In this document: positions 26,340 to 36,307 of the stretch, in pieces
Numbering within the stretch: the stretch's first letter is position 1
How the letters are laid out: every line of letters starts with the position of its first letter
NCBI RefSeq assembly: GCF_000805455.1
Contig: NZ_JSUS01000032.1
Location: forward strand, 186,001 to 250,000
Reading direction: 5' to 3'
Length of the DNA: 64,000 bases
Source of the DNA: Acinetobacter sp. A47
GTDB taxonomy: Bacteria > Pseudomonadota > Gammaproteobacteria > Pseudomonadales > Moraxellaceae
Translations under genes and position numbers: made by a program
Notes under the pieces: model-generated
What the model saw: only the letters and a program-made list of their open reading frames with translations
Told to the model about the DNA's origin: nothing
Databases searched by the model: none

Positions 26340-26947
26340 CCATTAAAAAAGCGGTTATGCCGAACCTTTAGTCCTTTGCGGATTCGTAAGGCCTGTTTAA
26401 GGCTTGGTACATCATTCTGCCAGTGCCTGAGTACAAGGATAATGGCTATGATTTCTGCACGCGTTATCATACCCAGCCAGAAAACAATCCAGAACAGGAC
26501 GTGAGATTGTCCTGTTAAAGTAATTTGTACCAGCAGTGCAAACAAGAATAAAGTCCAGATTTTTGCGCCCAGACTATGGGTGGCAACTTCTTTGCGAAAT
26601 TTAATGAAACTGACCACATAAATCGCAATTTCAGATGCAATCACCACAAGGATGGGGAGGAGATGCTGCTGAAAGAAAACTGGCTGTTGCAAGTAAATTG
26701 AAACAATGGCGCAAATAAAAAAAAGCTGATCAATATTTGAATCGAGACGCCGTAACCGTTCATTGGAAACCCCGAGCCGTCTGGCAAGCATGCCATCAAA
26801 GATATCAGTCAGCAGGCCAAGGGTGAGAAAAATAACGGTATAGATCGGATAAAATTCAGGTTGAAATAAAGTCACTGCGACGATGAGAAAACCGAGTATG
26901 GCTCTGGAATAAACCAGCAAGGTCGGAATCTGATATTTTAAAGACAT
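26336..26947 (-). CDS. CDP-alcohol phosphatidyltransferase family protein
   Basis: A 203-residue integral membrane protein with about five or six helices. The catalytic CDP-AP motif is at about residues 48-73: DIFDGMLAR with both Asp and the Gly, then RLDSNID with the last two Asp. The conserved Gly four residues before the third Asp is Leu here (LRRLD), an unusual change. The substrate alcohol cannot be read; PgsA-like or archaetidyl-type are possible. The basic C-terminal tail (RIRKGLKVRHNR) is also uncommon. Monocistronic. Confidence 0.8.
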   Translation of the reverse strand: MSLKYQIPTLLVYSRAILGFLIVAVTLFQPEFYPIYTVIFLTLGLLTDIFDGMLARRLGVSNERLRRLDSNIDQLFFICAIVSIYLQQPVFFQQHLLPILVVIASEIAIYVVSFIKFRKEVATHSLGAKIWTLFLFALLVQITLTGQSHVLFWIVFWLGMITRAEIIAIILVLRHWQNDVPSLKQALRIRKGLKVRHNRFFNG

Positions 26948-27030
26948 GAATAAAGTGAAATAGCATTATTATTTTGAGTATAGCATCTGGATAAATGAAA
27001 GAATTTTAACATGATCGCTTTCATGTAAAT

Positions 27031-27056
27031 GACAGCAGCCTTCAACGACTGCTGTC
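27031..27056 (-). terminator. Hairpin after the alkaline phosphatase gene
   Basis: GACAGCAG / CTGCTGTC, 8-base perfect stem with a 10-base loop starting 13 bases beyond the stop codon. No T-tract follows on the minus strand. Confidence 0.5.
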
Positions 27057-27068
27057 CTTAAAACTATT

Positions 27069-28550
27069 TTATTTAATACCTAAAGCATCTTTCATGATGA
27101 AGAATAAATCAGTCTGGTCAAGCAGCCCGGAAACATTGGCAGCACGCGGGCCGTATGCTGCTGTACGAACCTGTGCACCTGTATGATGCTGACTCTGGCC
27201 AGCAGGGGCAGTACCATAATTGATTGCCATAGTGACACCATCTTTGGTTTTAAGGGCTGCTGTCTGACCCGGGCTATCACCCTTGACAGGAATAATCTGG
27301 CTGGTATGAGCATGATCACCAGTGACGATAATCAGCGTATCACCTTGTTCTTTGGCAAATTTTAATGCGACCTGAATGGCCTCATCGAGTTGTACGGTTT
27401 CACCAATCTGCCCACATGGGTCAGCAGCATGATTTTTCTTGTCAATTGAGCCACTTTCCACCTGTAAAAAGAAGCCTTTGGCATTTGGTTTTAGTAATTC
27501 AATTGCTTTTTCTGTCATTTGTGCCAGACGTGGTGTCGATGCATTAAATTCAGGGTTGTCCCGGCAGCTTTCTGCTTCTTTTTTATGCCCGTTGAGCTGT
27601 GTGGCTGGCCCACTCCAGATGACAGGAAGGTTGCCCTCTGCAAACAAGCCAAGCAAAGGCTGGTTCTGGTCAGCGCGATCAACAGCTTTTAGAGCATTGA
27701 GATCTTCAACAATACGGTAGTTTTCTGACTTTGCTCGTTCAAGCAATGTCTTGCCCTGATAAGGGCCGGCTTTTATGGTTTGATAGAAGGTCTTTTTGCC
27801 GCCCCCGAGGGTAACGTCAGCACGTGTTGTTAATAGCTGTTCAGTAATTGAACCTAAGCCACCATTTTCCAGTGCGCTTTCCGGACACTGGGTAGTGGTT
27901 TCATTCGGGCCATAACATTTACGGGTACTGATATGAGCGACCTGCGCTGCAGGAGTGGCGTCTTGCAGCTCGGTTGTGGTGACATTTCCTGTTGCAAAAC
28001 CTGCTTTCTTGGCAAGCTCGAGAAGTGTTGCATGATGCTTCTGATAAATATCTAATCCCAAGGCATTATTATAGGTTTTAATGCCTGAAGACCATGCCGT
28101 GGCTGAAGCTGCCGAATCTGTGACATAGTCAATTCCACCATTTTTATCCAGTGCATAAGTTGTATAGCTACCAGTAAAAGGGAGGACATCCAGACCTTTA
28201 AAGTATCCGGCAGCGCCTTCTGCATAATTACGGGCAGCCGTGATCTCCGAATCACTGGTACCATCCCCGATAAACAGAATAATATTTTTTACGTTCTTAT
28301 CATTCAAAGAATCTTTCAGGGCCTGTGTACGTTCTTGCTTTAATCGTGTTGCACCACCGAACTCACGAATGTCACCTTTAGCTCCGGGTTCCAGTAACCC
28401 GCCGGGTTGTGGATTTGGTGAGGTTACCGGAGGGGTTGTTGTAGGTGGTTGCGGTTTTGGTTGTACAGATGTGCCTGAACTGTCATTGTCGTTTCCACAG
28501 GCAGCAAGCAAAGAAATGAGAGCCGGTAAAAGTAATGGTTTGAGTTTCAT
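27069..28550 (-). CDS. phoA: Lipid-anchored alkaline phosphatase (PhoA-type)
   Basis: A 493-residue phosphomonoesterase. The signal ends in a lipobox LLAAC (Cys18), followed by a Pro/Gln-rich linker, so it is a lipoprotein rather than a free periplasmic enzyme. The catalytic core matches E. coli Pho[21 protein letters not shown] (metal Asp), [16 protein letters not shown] (nucleophile Ser), [17 protein letters not shown] and [11 protein letters not shown] (metal Asp/His), and HHTGAQV (last His). Arg of the active site is replaced by Ser-Gly context (SSGIK for STGVK). No Pho box could be seen upstream; a 9-base inverted repeat covers the 5' UTR. Confidence 0.93.
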   Translation of the reverse strand: MKLKPLLLPALISLLAACGNDNDSSGTSVQPKPQPPTTTPPVTSPNPQPGGLLEPGAKGDIREFGGATRLKQERTQALKDSLNDKNVKNIILFIGDGTSDSEITAARNYAEGAAGYFKGLDVLPFTGSYTTYALDKNGGIDYVTDSAASATAWSSGIKTYNNALGLDIYQKHHATLLELAKKAGFATGNVTTTELQDATPAAQVAHISTRKCYGPNETTTQCPESALENGGLGSITEQLLTTRADVTLGGGKKTFYQTIKAGPYQGKTLLERAKSENYRIVEDLNALKAVDRADQNQPLLGLFAEGNLPVIWSGPATQLNGHKKEAESCRDNPEFNASTPRLAQMTEKAIELLKPNAKGFFLQVESGSIDKKNHAADPCGQIGETVQLDEAIQVALKFAKEQGDTLIIVTGDHAHTSQIIPVKGDSPGQTAALKTKDGVTMAINYGTAPAGQSQHHTGAQVRTAAYGPRAANVSGLLDQTDLFFIMKDALGIK

Positions 28551-28552
28551 AT

Positions 28553-28580
28553 AATTTCAACCAGAATATTAGTTGAAATT
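28553..28580 (-). promoter_or_regulatory. Inverted repeat in the alkaline phosphatase leader
   Basis: AATTTCAAC (28553-28561) and GTTGAAATT (28572-28580) are perfect 9-base complements with a 10-base loop. The element ends 3 bases before the start codon on the minus strand, so it covers the ribosome-binding region. It may be an operator or a translational hairpin; role unproven. Confidence 0.45.
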
Positions 28581-28649
28581 GATAGTAATTACCAAATGTG
28601 AAGCTTTGGTTAAAATGCTGTTCTGATTTTCTTTATTTTATTCTGGTAA

Positions 28650-28675
28650 GGCATTGAAACCTGAATTTCAATGCC
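28650..28675 (-). terminator. Hairpin after the large lipoprotein gene
   Basis: GGCATTGAAA / TTTCAATGCC, 10-base perfect stem with a 6-base loop, 19 bases after the stop codon at 28695. No T-tract, so assignment as terminator is by position. Confidence 0.55.
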
Positions 28676-28694
28676 GGAATACATGATAAGGGGT

Positions 28695-30209
28695 TCAGAA
28701 ATTACATTGTAATTGTGTGCTTTGCAGTTGATCTGGAGCCTTACGATGGTCAAGGCCGGCACTGGCGCTGATGACCTGATTGGCCTTAATCCTGATCTGG
28801 ATAAAATGATACTGGAGAGTAGGATTGGTGGGTTGTGATGAGCTGCTATTTAACAGGTATTCGTGTGTTGCCTGATCTAGTTGCAATAAATTATCGGTAC
28901 TGTCTGCATCAAGCGTTGAACGATAACTTTGTGAACCTTTGATCAGTTCCAGCACGCCATTGGCCCGGATATTGAGCTGACAATCATTACTGTCCTGATA
29001 ATGGCCCACCAGATAGTCGATTGACGGCAAATTAACATTGACCAGATTAATGCCGGTGATACCTTGTTTGCATGGATAAGCTGAGCCGTTGCAGGTTGCT
29101 GCTGTATCTACAAAGCCTACTGCACGACGGTAATCTCCTGCACCGGAAACACGGAAAGAATCATTCGACTCAACCGTCGGATCAAAGGCATAGATTTTTT
29201 GTTGTAATAAGGCATAGCCTTGCGGGTTGATGGAATCCTGCTGATAGGTTTTGGCCAGCTGCAAAGTTGCTGCTTTTAGGGAGGTGCCATATTGGTCACG
29301 AATGGTTTTCTGATTTGCCGCTATTTTTAAAAGGGTATTTTGAGCGGGATCGACATTTTCAGGAGCCGGAGGAATAAGCGCCTCAAGAGCAGTCTGGTCT
29401 CCACGTATTTTTTTTGCATCCAGTTGTCCGTCCCTTAAATCAACGGCCAGATTTTGTGTAAATCTGGCAAATGTATCCAGAGGAAAGCTGGTGGCCCATT
29501 GCTGGATATAACCAAAGCTGAAAAAAGCACTGGTATAAAGTACTGGCTGAGTGGCAATATTCTGAGCCGTGAAACTGCTTAATGTGTAAGCCGGACTAAG
29601 GTTGGGTAAATCAATACGATTAAAAGCGCTTAATAAGGCTGTGTTTATATCATTGCTGGCCAGTTTCAGGTGTAAGCTGCTAATCCCGGTTGGGTCAACC
29701 TTGGTATCGCTTGGAAGATAGCCGGAGCGAACCAGTGCTCTTTGATACACTGCTTCAGACTGGGGATTGATAAAGGCAGTCTTGGTGCTATTGGAGTTCA
29801 GGTCAATTTCGACTAGCGCATTTAACGTTGTTGCTATGTTTTCGTATTGGCCAGTCAAGGGATTATAAATGAGCGCATTGGGCTGGGTTGATAATTCAAC
29901 ACGATAGATACGGTTCTGGATGTTCGGTGGCAGGGTCAGCTGAAGATTTGTTGTGGTATTGGCTGCCTGCTCTAATACCAAACTGTTGTCGGTGTTGTCA
30001 TAGATCTTGATAATGATATTGCGCATCTCGGCCGGAACTTTGACATGCAGGCTGCGTGGAGCTGGTGTTGGAGTCGTCGGTTCTTCAGTCGGGGTACGTG
30101 CTTCGCTTTCCCCACTGCCACAGCCGACCAGGGTCGCACTCATCAGCAGGGTACCCAGACCCAGGCAAACATAATGATTTAATCTTTGTTTTTGTTTCAA
30201 AGAAGGCAT
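28695..30209 (-). CDS. Large lipoprotein of unknown function
   Basis: A 504-residue lipoprotein I cannot assign to a named family. The signal peptide ends with SATLVGCGSG (lipobox LVGC, Cys about residue 30), then a Thr/Pro-rich linker. An N-terminal beta domain of about 80 residues (LHVKVPAEMRNIIIKIYDNTDNSLVLE) is followed by a mostly helical region and a C-terminal domain with paired Cys (ATCNGSAYPCKQG; DCQLNIRANGVLEL). The start at 30209 has GGAG about 8 bases upstream; the ATG at 30236 has none. It lies upstream of, and in the same direction as, phoA with a hairpin between, so a joint envelope role is possible. Confidence 0.75.
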   Translation of the reverse strand: MPSLKQKQRLNHYVCLGLGTLLMSATLVGCGSGESEARTPTEEPTTPTPAPRSLHVKVPAEMRNIIIKIYDNTDNSLVLEQAANTTTNLQLTLPPNIQNRIYRVELSTQPNALIYNPLTGQYENIATTLNALVEIDLNSNSTKTAFINPQSEAVYQRALVRSGYLPSDTKVDPTGISSLHLKLASNDINTALLSAFNRIDLPNLSPAYTLSSFTAQNIATQPVLYTSAFFSFGYIQQWATSFPLDTFARFTQNLAVDLRDGQLDAKKIRGDQTALEALIPPAPENVDPAQNTLLKIAANQKTIRDQYGTSLKAATLQLAKTYQQDSINPQGYALLQQKIYAFDPTVESNDSFRVSGAGDYRRAVGFVDTAATCNGSAYPCKQGITGINLVNVNLPSIDYLVGHYQDSNDCQLNIRANGVLELIKGSQSYRSTLDADSTDNLLQLDQATHEYLLNSSSSQPTNPTLQYHFIQIRIKANQVISASAGLDHRKAPDQLQSTQLQCNF

Positions 30210-30440
30210 TCCAGCTCTCCAAAATTTTGCATCCATGAAATTTATTATTACCGCAATATTTTTTTATTCTATGCGAATATTGAGTGGAAACAATAGTGTT
30301 TATTGACCAATGGTGAAATCATTTTTGCAACAGCAAACCGGAGCGGCTCGCAAGGTGCAGACTGCCACAAAATATGGCCAGATGAACCGGATACCACCTC
30401 TACAACGCCTGCTTTTTCTTTAAAGTGAGTGACTTGAAGA

Positions 30441-30469
30441 TTGTGTAAAGATGGGCAAACTGCCATACT
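30441..30469 (+). promoter_or_regulatory. Possible argC promoter
   Basis: TTGTGT at 30441-30446 and CATACT at 30464-30469 are separated by 17 bases, 32 bases before the argC start. Each matches the sigma-70 consensus at four of six positions. No ArgR box was identified. Confidence 0.35.
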
Positions 30470-30501
30470 AGCGGCCTAAATGAAAGCGAGAGGTGTCACA
30501 C

Positions 30502-31551
30502 GTGATTTCTGTTGGTATTGTTGGTGGAACTGGATACACAGGGGTTGAACTATTACGTCTGTTGCTGAGACATTCAAAAGTTCAGGTTCGTATTCTCACG
30601 TCTCGTACAGAAGCAGGAAAGCGTGTTGCCGATATGTTCCCGAGTTTACGTGGACATACTACACTCGAGTTTTCAGATCTTGATTTAGACCAGCTTAAAC
30701 AATGTGATGTGGTGTTTTTCGCAACTCCGCATGGCGTTGCCATGCAGCATGCAGAAGTTTTGACTGCAGCTGGCACAAAGGTGATCGATCTGGCTGCTGA
30801 CTTTCGTTTACAGAATTTGCAGCAATTTGAAAAATGGTATGGCATGCAACATAGCTGTCCTGCGATTTTAAAAGAAGCTGTCTATGGCTTAACAGAGCTA
30901 AATCGTGAAAAAATCAAACAGGCCAAAGTGATCGGTAACCCGGGCTGTTATCCAACCACGGTACAGCTTGGTCTGGCACCATTGTTAAAAGCCAGTTCAC
31001 CACTGATTAACCCGCACAGCATTATCATTGATGCCAAGTCCGGCGTATCAGGAGCAGGCCGTAAAGCAAGTCTGGGGATGATTTATAGTGAGAATGCCGA
31101 TAACTTCAAGGCCTATGGTGTAGCAGGTCATCGTCATCATCCGGAAATTGTAGAAGCCCTTGAAAATATTTCTGGGCAGAAAGGCCAGTTTGACCAACTG
31201 ATTTTTGTGCCTCATCTTGTACCGATGATTCGTGGTATGTTGAGCACTATCTATGTAGATTTAAATGAGCAAGGCCAGCAAGCTGACGTGCAGGCATTAT
31301 ATGAAGAATTCTATAAAAATGAACGATTTGTAGATGTGATGCCTGCCAATAGCTCACCAGAAACACGCAGCGTACGTGGTGCGAATGAACTGAGAATTGC
31401 ACTTTACCGTCCACAGCCGAACAAGCTGGTTATATTGGTCGCACAAGATAATCTGGTGAAAGGCGCAGCAGGTCAGGCCATTCAAAACATGAATCTCATG
31501 TTCGGCTTCGATGAGGCTGCTGGCTTGGAAGGTATTGGTTTATTACCATAA
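30502..31551 (+). CDS. argC: N-acetyl-gamma-glutamyl-phosphate reductase
   Basis: A 349-residue NADPH-dependent dehydrogenase, third step of arginine synthesis. NADP-binding loop [18 protein letters not shown] at the N-terminus; catalytic Cys in [17 protein letters not shown] (about residue 150); catalytic His in [10 protein letters not shown] (about 210). The GTG at 30502 is preferred because GAGAGG lies 8 bases upstream; the GTG nine bases earlier would overlap that site. Not linked to other arg genes here. Confidence 0.96.
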   Translation: MISVGIVGGTGYTGVELLRLLLRHSKVQVRILTSRTEAGKRVADMFPSLRGHTTLEFSDLDLDQLKQCDVVFFATPHGVAMQHAEVLTAAGTKVIDLAADFRLQNLQQFEKWYGMQHSCPAILKEAVYGLTELNREKIKQAKVIGNPGCYPTTVQLGLAPLLKASSPLINPHSIIIDAKSGVSGAGRKASLGMIYSENADNFKAYGVAGHRHHPEIVEALENISGQKGQFDQLIFVPHLVPMIRGMLSTIYVDLNEQGQQADVQALYEEFYKNERFVDVMPANSSPETRSVRGANELRIALYRPQPNKLVILVAQDNLVKGAAGQAIQNMNLMFGFDEAAGLEGIGLLP

Positions 31552-31570
31552 AAAACGCTTTTTTACTTCA

Positions 31571-31600
31571 CACACATTTAAATTTCGATTTTAATGTGTG
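31571..31600 (+). repeat. Inverted repeat after argC
   Basis: CACACATT / AATGTGTG, 8-base perfect complements with a 14-base AT-rich centre, 20 bases after the argC stop. Probably the argC transcript end or an operator for the next gene. Confidence 0.4.
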
Positions 31601-31626
31601 CTTTGATGCAAATCATAACGATAGAG

Positions 31627-32382
31627 ATGATGATGGAAAACGTTGAACCGACTACTTCACCAGACAGTTCCGTTGAAAAAAATAAGTTTTTAAAAACGAA
31701 TTTACCTTTAATTGTTGGTGCTACTGTTCTGATCGGTAGTAGTTTTATGCTTGGTTATACGGTCGGACACCGCCAGGGCTTGACAGTCGTGGGTTACGAT
31801 GCGGATGCTGAACAACTGGTCGATGTTGTCCAGAAACAGAAAACTGCGCTGGACGCCGTCAGCAAGAGTCTGAATGCGGCCGTTCAGGAACGTGATATGG
31901 CTGTGGGCAATGCCGATGACTTGTACAAATCTGTTAATCAGGCCAATGCCGACAAGGCACAGTTTGAAGGGATGAATGCGATTTATCGTGAAATCTTGAG
32001 ACAACGTGGCGGGGTCAGTTTAACAATTCAGAACATGGCAATTAAGACCTTGCCTGAAAATGCATATGAATATCAGATTGATCTTGTTCAGGTCAGTCCA
32101 AACAAGCGTCGTGCTTCAGGTACAGTCGAATTACGTTTAATCAAGGATAGCGAGATTCTTGTTGTACCGCTGGAAGACAAGAACTTCAGTTTTGAAGATT
32201 TTGAACGTTTAACTGGTCGCTGGACCATGCCAAAAGGCTTTACGCCTCAGTTTATTGAAGTGCGTTTGACCGGGTCAGGTACACCTGTGATTAAACGTTT
32301 TAGCTGGCAACGTGGCAAGCCGGTCGATGTAAGTTCTGCCTTTGTGTCAGAAATTCCTCAAGCTGAAGCGAATGCTCAATAA
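31627..32382 (+). CDS. Membrane-anchored DUF6776-like protein
   Basis: A protein of about 251 residues. A cytosolic N-terminus of about 25 residues is followed by one membrane helix (NLPLIVGATVLIGSSFMLGYTVGHRQG), a coiled-coil stretch (residues about 55-115: QLVDVVQKQKTALDAVSKSLNAAVQERDMAV) and a beta-rich C-terminal domain (LTIQNMAIKTLPENAYEYQIDLVQV ... GTVELRLIKD). This plan matches DUF6776 proteins of Pseudomonas and Acinetobacter, function unknown. Three ATG codons in a row at 31627-31635 make the exact start uncertain. It lies 23 bases before clpS on the same strand. Confidence 0.7.
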   Translation: MMMENVEPTTSPDSSVEKNKFLKTNLPLIVGATVLIGSSFMLGYTVGHRQGLTVVGYDADAEQLVDVVQKQKTALDAVSKSLNAAVQERDMAVGNADDLYKSVNQANADKAQFEGMNAIYREILRQRGGVSLTIQNMAIKTLPENAYEYQIDLVQVSPNKRRASGTVELRLIKDSEILVVPLEDKNFSFEDFERLTGRWTMPKGFTPQFIEVRLTGSGTPVIKRFSWQRGKPVDVSSAFVSEIPQAEANAQ

Positions 32383-32404
32383 TTTTTTAGATTAAGAACC
32401 GGAT

Positions 32405-32818
32405 ATGCGAAGATACAAGCGTCAAATGAATTTAAGTGAAGTGAAAAATTCTTTTCATCAATCAGGGTATGTCGATTGGCACTTAAATCCACGTTTAAGT
32501 GATTCGCAAGAAGATCATGAGGGTGAAGTGGTTGTACAGACAGCCCCACCTGAATTAAAGCGTCCGCCTTTATATGCGGTGGTTTTAATGAATGATGATT
32601 ACACACCAATGGACTTTGTGATTGAAGTCTTGCAAAGTTATTTTGGTATGGATTTTGATCAGGCAAGTCAGGTAATGCTCACAGTTCATTACGAAGGTAA
32701 GGGAACCGCGGGCATTTATCCTCGGGATATTGCTGAAACCAAGGCCAATCAGGTCAATAACTATGCCCGTTCGCAAGGTCATCCGTTGTTGTGCCAGATT
32801 GAACCTGAGCAGCGTTAA
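32405..32818 (+). CDS. clpS: ATP-dependent Clp protease adaptor ClpS
   Basis: A 137-residue adaptor that hands N-degron substrates to ClpAP. The core domain from about residue 50 shows [29 protein letters not shown] (with the N-end-rule pocket Asn-Asp residues), [23 protein letters not shown] and the final strand [11 protein letters not shown]. It is longer than E. coli ClpS (106) through an N-terminal extension. The stop codon lies inside the first unit of a degenerate repeat array, and clpA, normally adjacent, is 790 bases away. Confidence 0.95.
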   Translation: MRRYKRQMNLSEVKNSFHQSGYVDWHLNPRLSDSQEDHEGEVVVQTAPPELKRPPLYAVVLMNDDYTPMDFVIEVLQSYFGMDFDQASQVMLTVHYEGKGTAGIYPRDIAETKANQVNNYARSQGHPLLCQIEPEQR

Positions 32819-33100
32819 GAAAAGCGAAGCTTTTTAGCTGCGCAAGACCTTGCGCCATGTATGGCTCATATGCTGTGAGTGCAGATGTTAAGAAAAGCGA
32901 AGCTTTTTAGCTGCGCAAGACGAGCAACTATGTTGCGAGTACAGGCGTTAAGAAAAAGTAACGCTTTGTTCCGAGCGCAAGACCTTGCGCCATGTATGGC
33001 TCATATGCTGTGAGTGCAGACGTTAACAAAAGCAACGCCTTGCAGAATATATTGCTCATGCACAACATCTTGCACCATATATGGCCTCATCTGCGATGTT
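32814..33100 (+). repeat. Degenerate tandem repeat array between clpS and clpA
   Basis: Four units start with GTTAAGAAAA or a variant at 32814, 32887, 32947 and 33022 (lengths 73, 60, 75 and about 79). Units 1 and 2 carry AAAAGCGAAGCTTTT, a small hairpin, then AGCTGCGCAAGAC; units 1 and 3 share CCTTGCGCCATGTATGGC followed by TCATATGCTGTGAGTGCAGA; unit 4 is eroded. The clpS stop codon is in unit 1. Unit 2 lacks the middle block. No coding capacity. Confidence 0.8.
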
Positions 33101-33346
33101 TGGAATGACCAGACATCCCTCGTGTGCTGGCAAAATTGTTAAAAAGTGCAGGGCTTTTGGCGCATCGGGTAATGGCTAAAAAAAGTTGATATCTGTTTTG
33201 AAAGTTATTTATATTTCTCAAAGCTTAGTGTTTTCACTTGTTGGCTGTTATTGGATACCGAAAAAATGAAAGAGATTTGTTTAATGAGTATAAAGAATAT
33301 TTAATATCTGAAATTTTTCTTTGATTATTGAATTTTGTTATTTATT

Positions 33347-33575
33347 AAACGAACCTCTTTATTTTGATTAATATTTACTCAATCAGGTGGTTTTTAATCA
33401 CTTTGTAATTGGATTTTTACAACAATACTTTGTTTTGAAACTTGACCAATATACTCAACTAATGCTAACAGTAGAATATGAAGCAAAGAGGCTTGTAGAC
33501 GTATATTCAATCACGATTACAGAAGCTCGGCGGATCAAGTTAATAATTTGCTTTTTCATTAAAAGATTGCTCTTT
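33347..33575 (+). pseudogene. Decayed second copy of clpS
   Basis: A translated stretch VVFNHFVIGFLQQYF, then LDQYTQLMLTVEYEAK and SITITEA aligns in order with the ClpS core ([34 protein letters not shown]). The segment corresponding to NDDYTPMD, which forms the substrate pocket, is missing. A one-base deletion after TEAR shifts the frame; the next frame continues ADQVNNL, matching ANQVNNY. A weaker match (KRTSLF to KRPPLY) followed by a stop precedes it. Without the pocket and with a stop and frameshift it cannot be a working ClpS. Confidence 0.8.
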
Positions 33576-33607
33576 TTTTGATAGAGCCCAAGATATAAGG
33601 GGGTTAC

Positions 33608-35893
33608 ATGCTCAGTCGTCAATTAGAAGTATCGTTACGTTTGGCTGTTAGCATGGCTCGTCAAAAGAGACATGAGTTTCTGACAGTTGAACATTTGTTG
33701 CTTGCCTTACTTGATAATGATTCTGCCGTAAATGCATTAAAAGCATGCGGTGCCGATATCGTTACCTTGCGTAAAGAACTAGAGGAATATGTAGAGCAGC
33801 ATACCCCGAAACTTGGTGATAATAGTGAACAGGCTCCTCATCCGACGGAGAGTTTTGACCGGATCTTGCAACGTGCCATTTTCCATGTGCAGTCGAGCGG
33901 TGGTGACCGTACTGTAGAGGGAGCAGATGTTCTGGTTGCCATGTACTCTGAGCGCGATTCCTTCGCCGTATATTTGCTAAAACGTCATCAAATTAACCGT
34001 TTGACCCTGACTCAATACTTATCTCATGGTACACGTAAAGATGAGATTCAGGTTGAGGAAGAGGTCGAAGATATTGAAGGTGAAAACGCCGCTTCTGCCA
34101 ATGCGGGTCCATTGGAACAATATACACTTAACCTCAATGTGGAAGCACAAAAGGGTAAAACCGATCCTTTGATCGGACGTGAAAAAGAAATTGAGCGTGC
34201 AGCGCAAATCTTGTGCCGTCGCCGTAAAAATAATCCTCTTTTAGTCGGTGATCCTGGTGTAGGTAAAACCTCGATTGCTGAAGGACTGGCTTGGCTTATT
34301 GTAAATGGCAAGGCGCCAAAACCGCTGGCAAATGCCGAAGTCTATAGTCTGGATATTGGTGCACTGGTTGCAGGTACCAAGTATCGCGGTGATTTTGAAA
34401 AGCGTTTAAAACAGTTGTTAAATGCCTTGAAAAAGAATCCGAATGCGATCTTGTTCATTGATGAAATTCATATGATCATTGGCGCGGGCTCAAGCATGGG
34501 CAGTACCATGGATGCATCGAATTTAATCAAACCTGCATTGGCAAATGGTACCTTGCGCTGTATCGGTTCGACAACATTTCAAGAATACCGTCAAGTTTTT
34601 GAAAAAGATCATGCCTTGTCCCGTCGTTTCCAGAAAATTGATGTCAATGAACCAAGCATTAATGAAACGATAGAAATTTTACGTGGCTTGAAAAACAAGT
34701 TTGAAGATTTCCATCATGTGGAGTATGACGATAAAGCTTTAGTTGCTGCTGTGGAGTTGTCAGCTAAATTTATCAATGACCGTTTCTTGCCAGACAAGGC
34801 GATTGACGTAATTGATGAAGCAGGCGCACAACGCCGTTTGAAAGCTGAAGTCGAGGGAAGCACGATTTCGGTTGAAAATATTGAAGATATCGTATCGAAA
34901 ATTGCGCGTATTCCACCGAAAACGGTCTCTAAAGATGATAAGTCTGTACTTGAAAATCTTGAACGTGATCTTAAACGTGTGGTGTTTGGACAGGATGAAG
35001 CGATTACCGCGCTTGCCTCTGCAATCAAGTTGTCGCGTGCGGGCTTAAAAGCACCGGATAAACCTGTAGGTAGTTTTGTTTTTGCTGGTCCTACCGGTGT
35101 TGGTAAAACCGAGGTCACAAAACAGCTTGCAAAACTGCTGGGTGTAGAGCTGGTGCGTTTCGATATGTCCGAGTACATGGAGCGTCATGCGGTTTCCCGC
35201 CTGATCGGAGCACCTCCGGGTTATGTGGGCTATGATCAGGGTGGTTTGCTCACTGATGCAATCCATAAAAATCCACATTGCGTACTGTTACTCGATGAGA
35301 TTGAAAAGGCACATCCGGATGTATTTAACCTGTTATTGCAAGTTATGGATCATGGAGCCTTGACCGATAACAATGGCCGTAAGTCTGATTTCAGAAATGT
35401 AATTATTGTGCTGACGACGAATGTTGGAGCTGAAAGTATTGTTCGTGCAAGTATTGGCTTTACCGAGCAAGACCATAGTGCCGACAATCAGGATGCAATG
35501 AAACGCGCATTCTCGCCAGAGTTCCGTAACCGTCTAGATGGTGTGATTCAATTCAAGGCACTTCCAACTACCATTATCGATTCGGTGGTAGATAAATTCT
35601 TAACCGAGCTGCAAGCACAGCTTGATGAAAAGCAGGTTGTTCTTGAAGTAGATCAAAGTGCCCGTGACTGGTTATCAGCGAATGGTTATGACCGTCTCAT
35701 GGGTGCGCGCCCAATGCAACGTCTGATACAGGAACATCTGAAAAAGCCGCTTGCCGAAATGATCCTGTTTGGTGAGCTCGCCGAACATGGTGGTAACGTT
35801 GCAGTTTCTGTAAAAACAGAAAATGGTGAGGAAGTCGGTTTAAAACTGGAAGTCTTTGAAGATCATATTAACCCGAGTGCTGAACCTGCTTAA
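33608..35893 (+). CDS. clpA: ATP-dependent Clp protease ATP-binding subunit ClpA
   Basis: A 761-residue AAA+ unfoldase of the ClpAP protease. The N-domain (residues 1-145, two Clp_N repeats: [33 protein letters not shown]) binds ClpS. D1 has Walker [10 protein letters not shown] (about 213-221) and Walker [10 protein letters not shown]2 has GPTGVGKTE (about 494-502), [14 protein letters not shown] and the sensor region LTTNVGAE. The ClpP-binding loop is in the D2 small-domain side. GGGGG lies 6 bases before the ATG. It ends overlapping the ynfA-like ATG (TAATG). Confidence 0.97.
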   Translation: MLSRQLEVSLRLAVSMARQKRHEFLTVEHLLLALLDNDSAVNALKACGADIVTLRKELEEYVEQHTPKLGDNSEQAPHPTESFDRILQRAIFHVQSSGGDRTVEGADVLVAMYSERDSFAVYLLKRHQINRLTLTQYLSHGTRKDEIQVEEEVEDIEGENAASANAGPLEQYTLNLNVEAQKGKTDPLIGREKEIERAAQILCRRRKNNPLLVGDPGVGKTSIAEGLAWLIVNGKAPKPLANAEVYSLDIGALVAGTKYRGDFEKRLKQLLNALKKNPNAILFIDEIHMIIGAGSSMGSTMDASNLIKPALANGTLRCIGSTTFQEYRQVFEKDHALSRRFQKIDVNEPSINETIEILRGLKNKFEDFHHVEYDDKALVAAVELSAKFINDRFLPDKAIDVIDEAGAQRRLKAEVEGSTISVENIEDIVSKIARIPPKTVSKDDKSVLENLERDLKRVVFGQDEAITALASAIKLSRAGLKAPDKPVGSFVFAGPTGVGKTEVTKQLAKLLGVELVRFDMSEYMERHAVSRLIGAPPGYVGYDQGGLLTDAIHKNPHCVLLLDEIEKAHPDVFNLLLQVMDHGALTDNNGRKSDFRNVIIVLTTNVGAESIVRASIGFTEQDHSADNQDAMKRAFSPEFRNRLDGVIQFKALPTTIIDSVVDKFLTELQAQLDEKQVVLEVDQSARDWLSANGYDRLMGARPMQRLIQEHLKKPLAEMILFGELAEHGGNVAVSVKTENGEEVGLKLEVFEDHINPSAEPA

Positions 35894-36255
35894 TGTTTGA
35901 AGTTTCTTATTCAATAACCCAAGTACTTAAAGTATTTGGGTTATTTTTCGTTACTGCAATTGCTGAAATTCTAGGTTGTTATTTTCCTTATCTGATTTTG
36001 AATCAGGGGAAATCACATTGGTTGTGGGTACCTGCAGCGTTAAGCCTTGCTGTGTTTGTCTGGTTGCTGACCTTGCATCCGGCGGCTTCGGGCCGTATCT
36101 ATGCGGCTTACGGGGGAGTCTACATTTTTACAGCCTTGATGTGGTTACGCTATGTTGATCAGGTGATGCTGACACGTTGGGATATTTTAGGTGGAGTCGT
36201 GGTTCTTTGTGGAGCCTGTCTGATTATTTTACAGCCACAAGGCCTGGTGCGTTAA
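35893..36255 (+). CDS. ynfA: YnfA family small membrane protein
   Basis: A 120-residue protein with four membrane helices ([77 protein letters not shown]). The central block [19 protein letters not shown] is the UPF0060/YnfA signature. Related to small multidrug resistance proteins but without shown transport. Its ATG shares a base with the clpA stop, so it is translated after clpA. It has about 12 more N-terminal residues than E. coli YnfA. Confidence 0.92.
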   Translation: MFEVSYSITQVLKVFGLFFVTAIAEILGCYFPYLILNQGKSHWLWVPAALSLAVFVWLLTLHPAASGRIYAAYGGVYIFTALMWLRYVDQVMLTRWDILGGVVVLCGACLIILQPQGLVR

Positions 36256-36307
36256 ATAGCTCTCAGCATGGTGTGTATTCACCATGCTGATTTCAATCTC
36301 ATAAAAA

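Noticed and set aside
30269..30466. 65-residue minus-strand ORF before argC
   Set aside because: No similarity recognised, no ribosome binding site, and it overlaps the likely argC promoter.
32814..33100. Possible CRISPR array
   Set aside because: Unit lengths vary (60-79), units are contiguous without unique spacers, and no cas genes are present.
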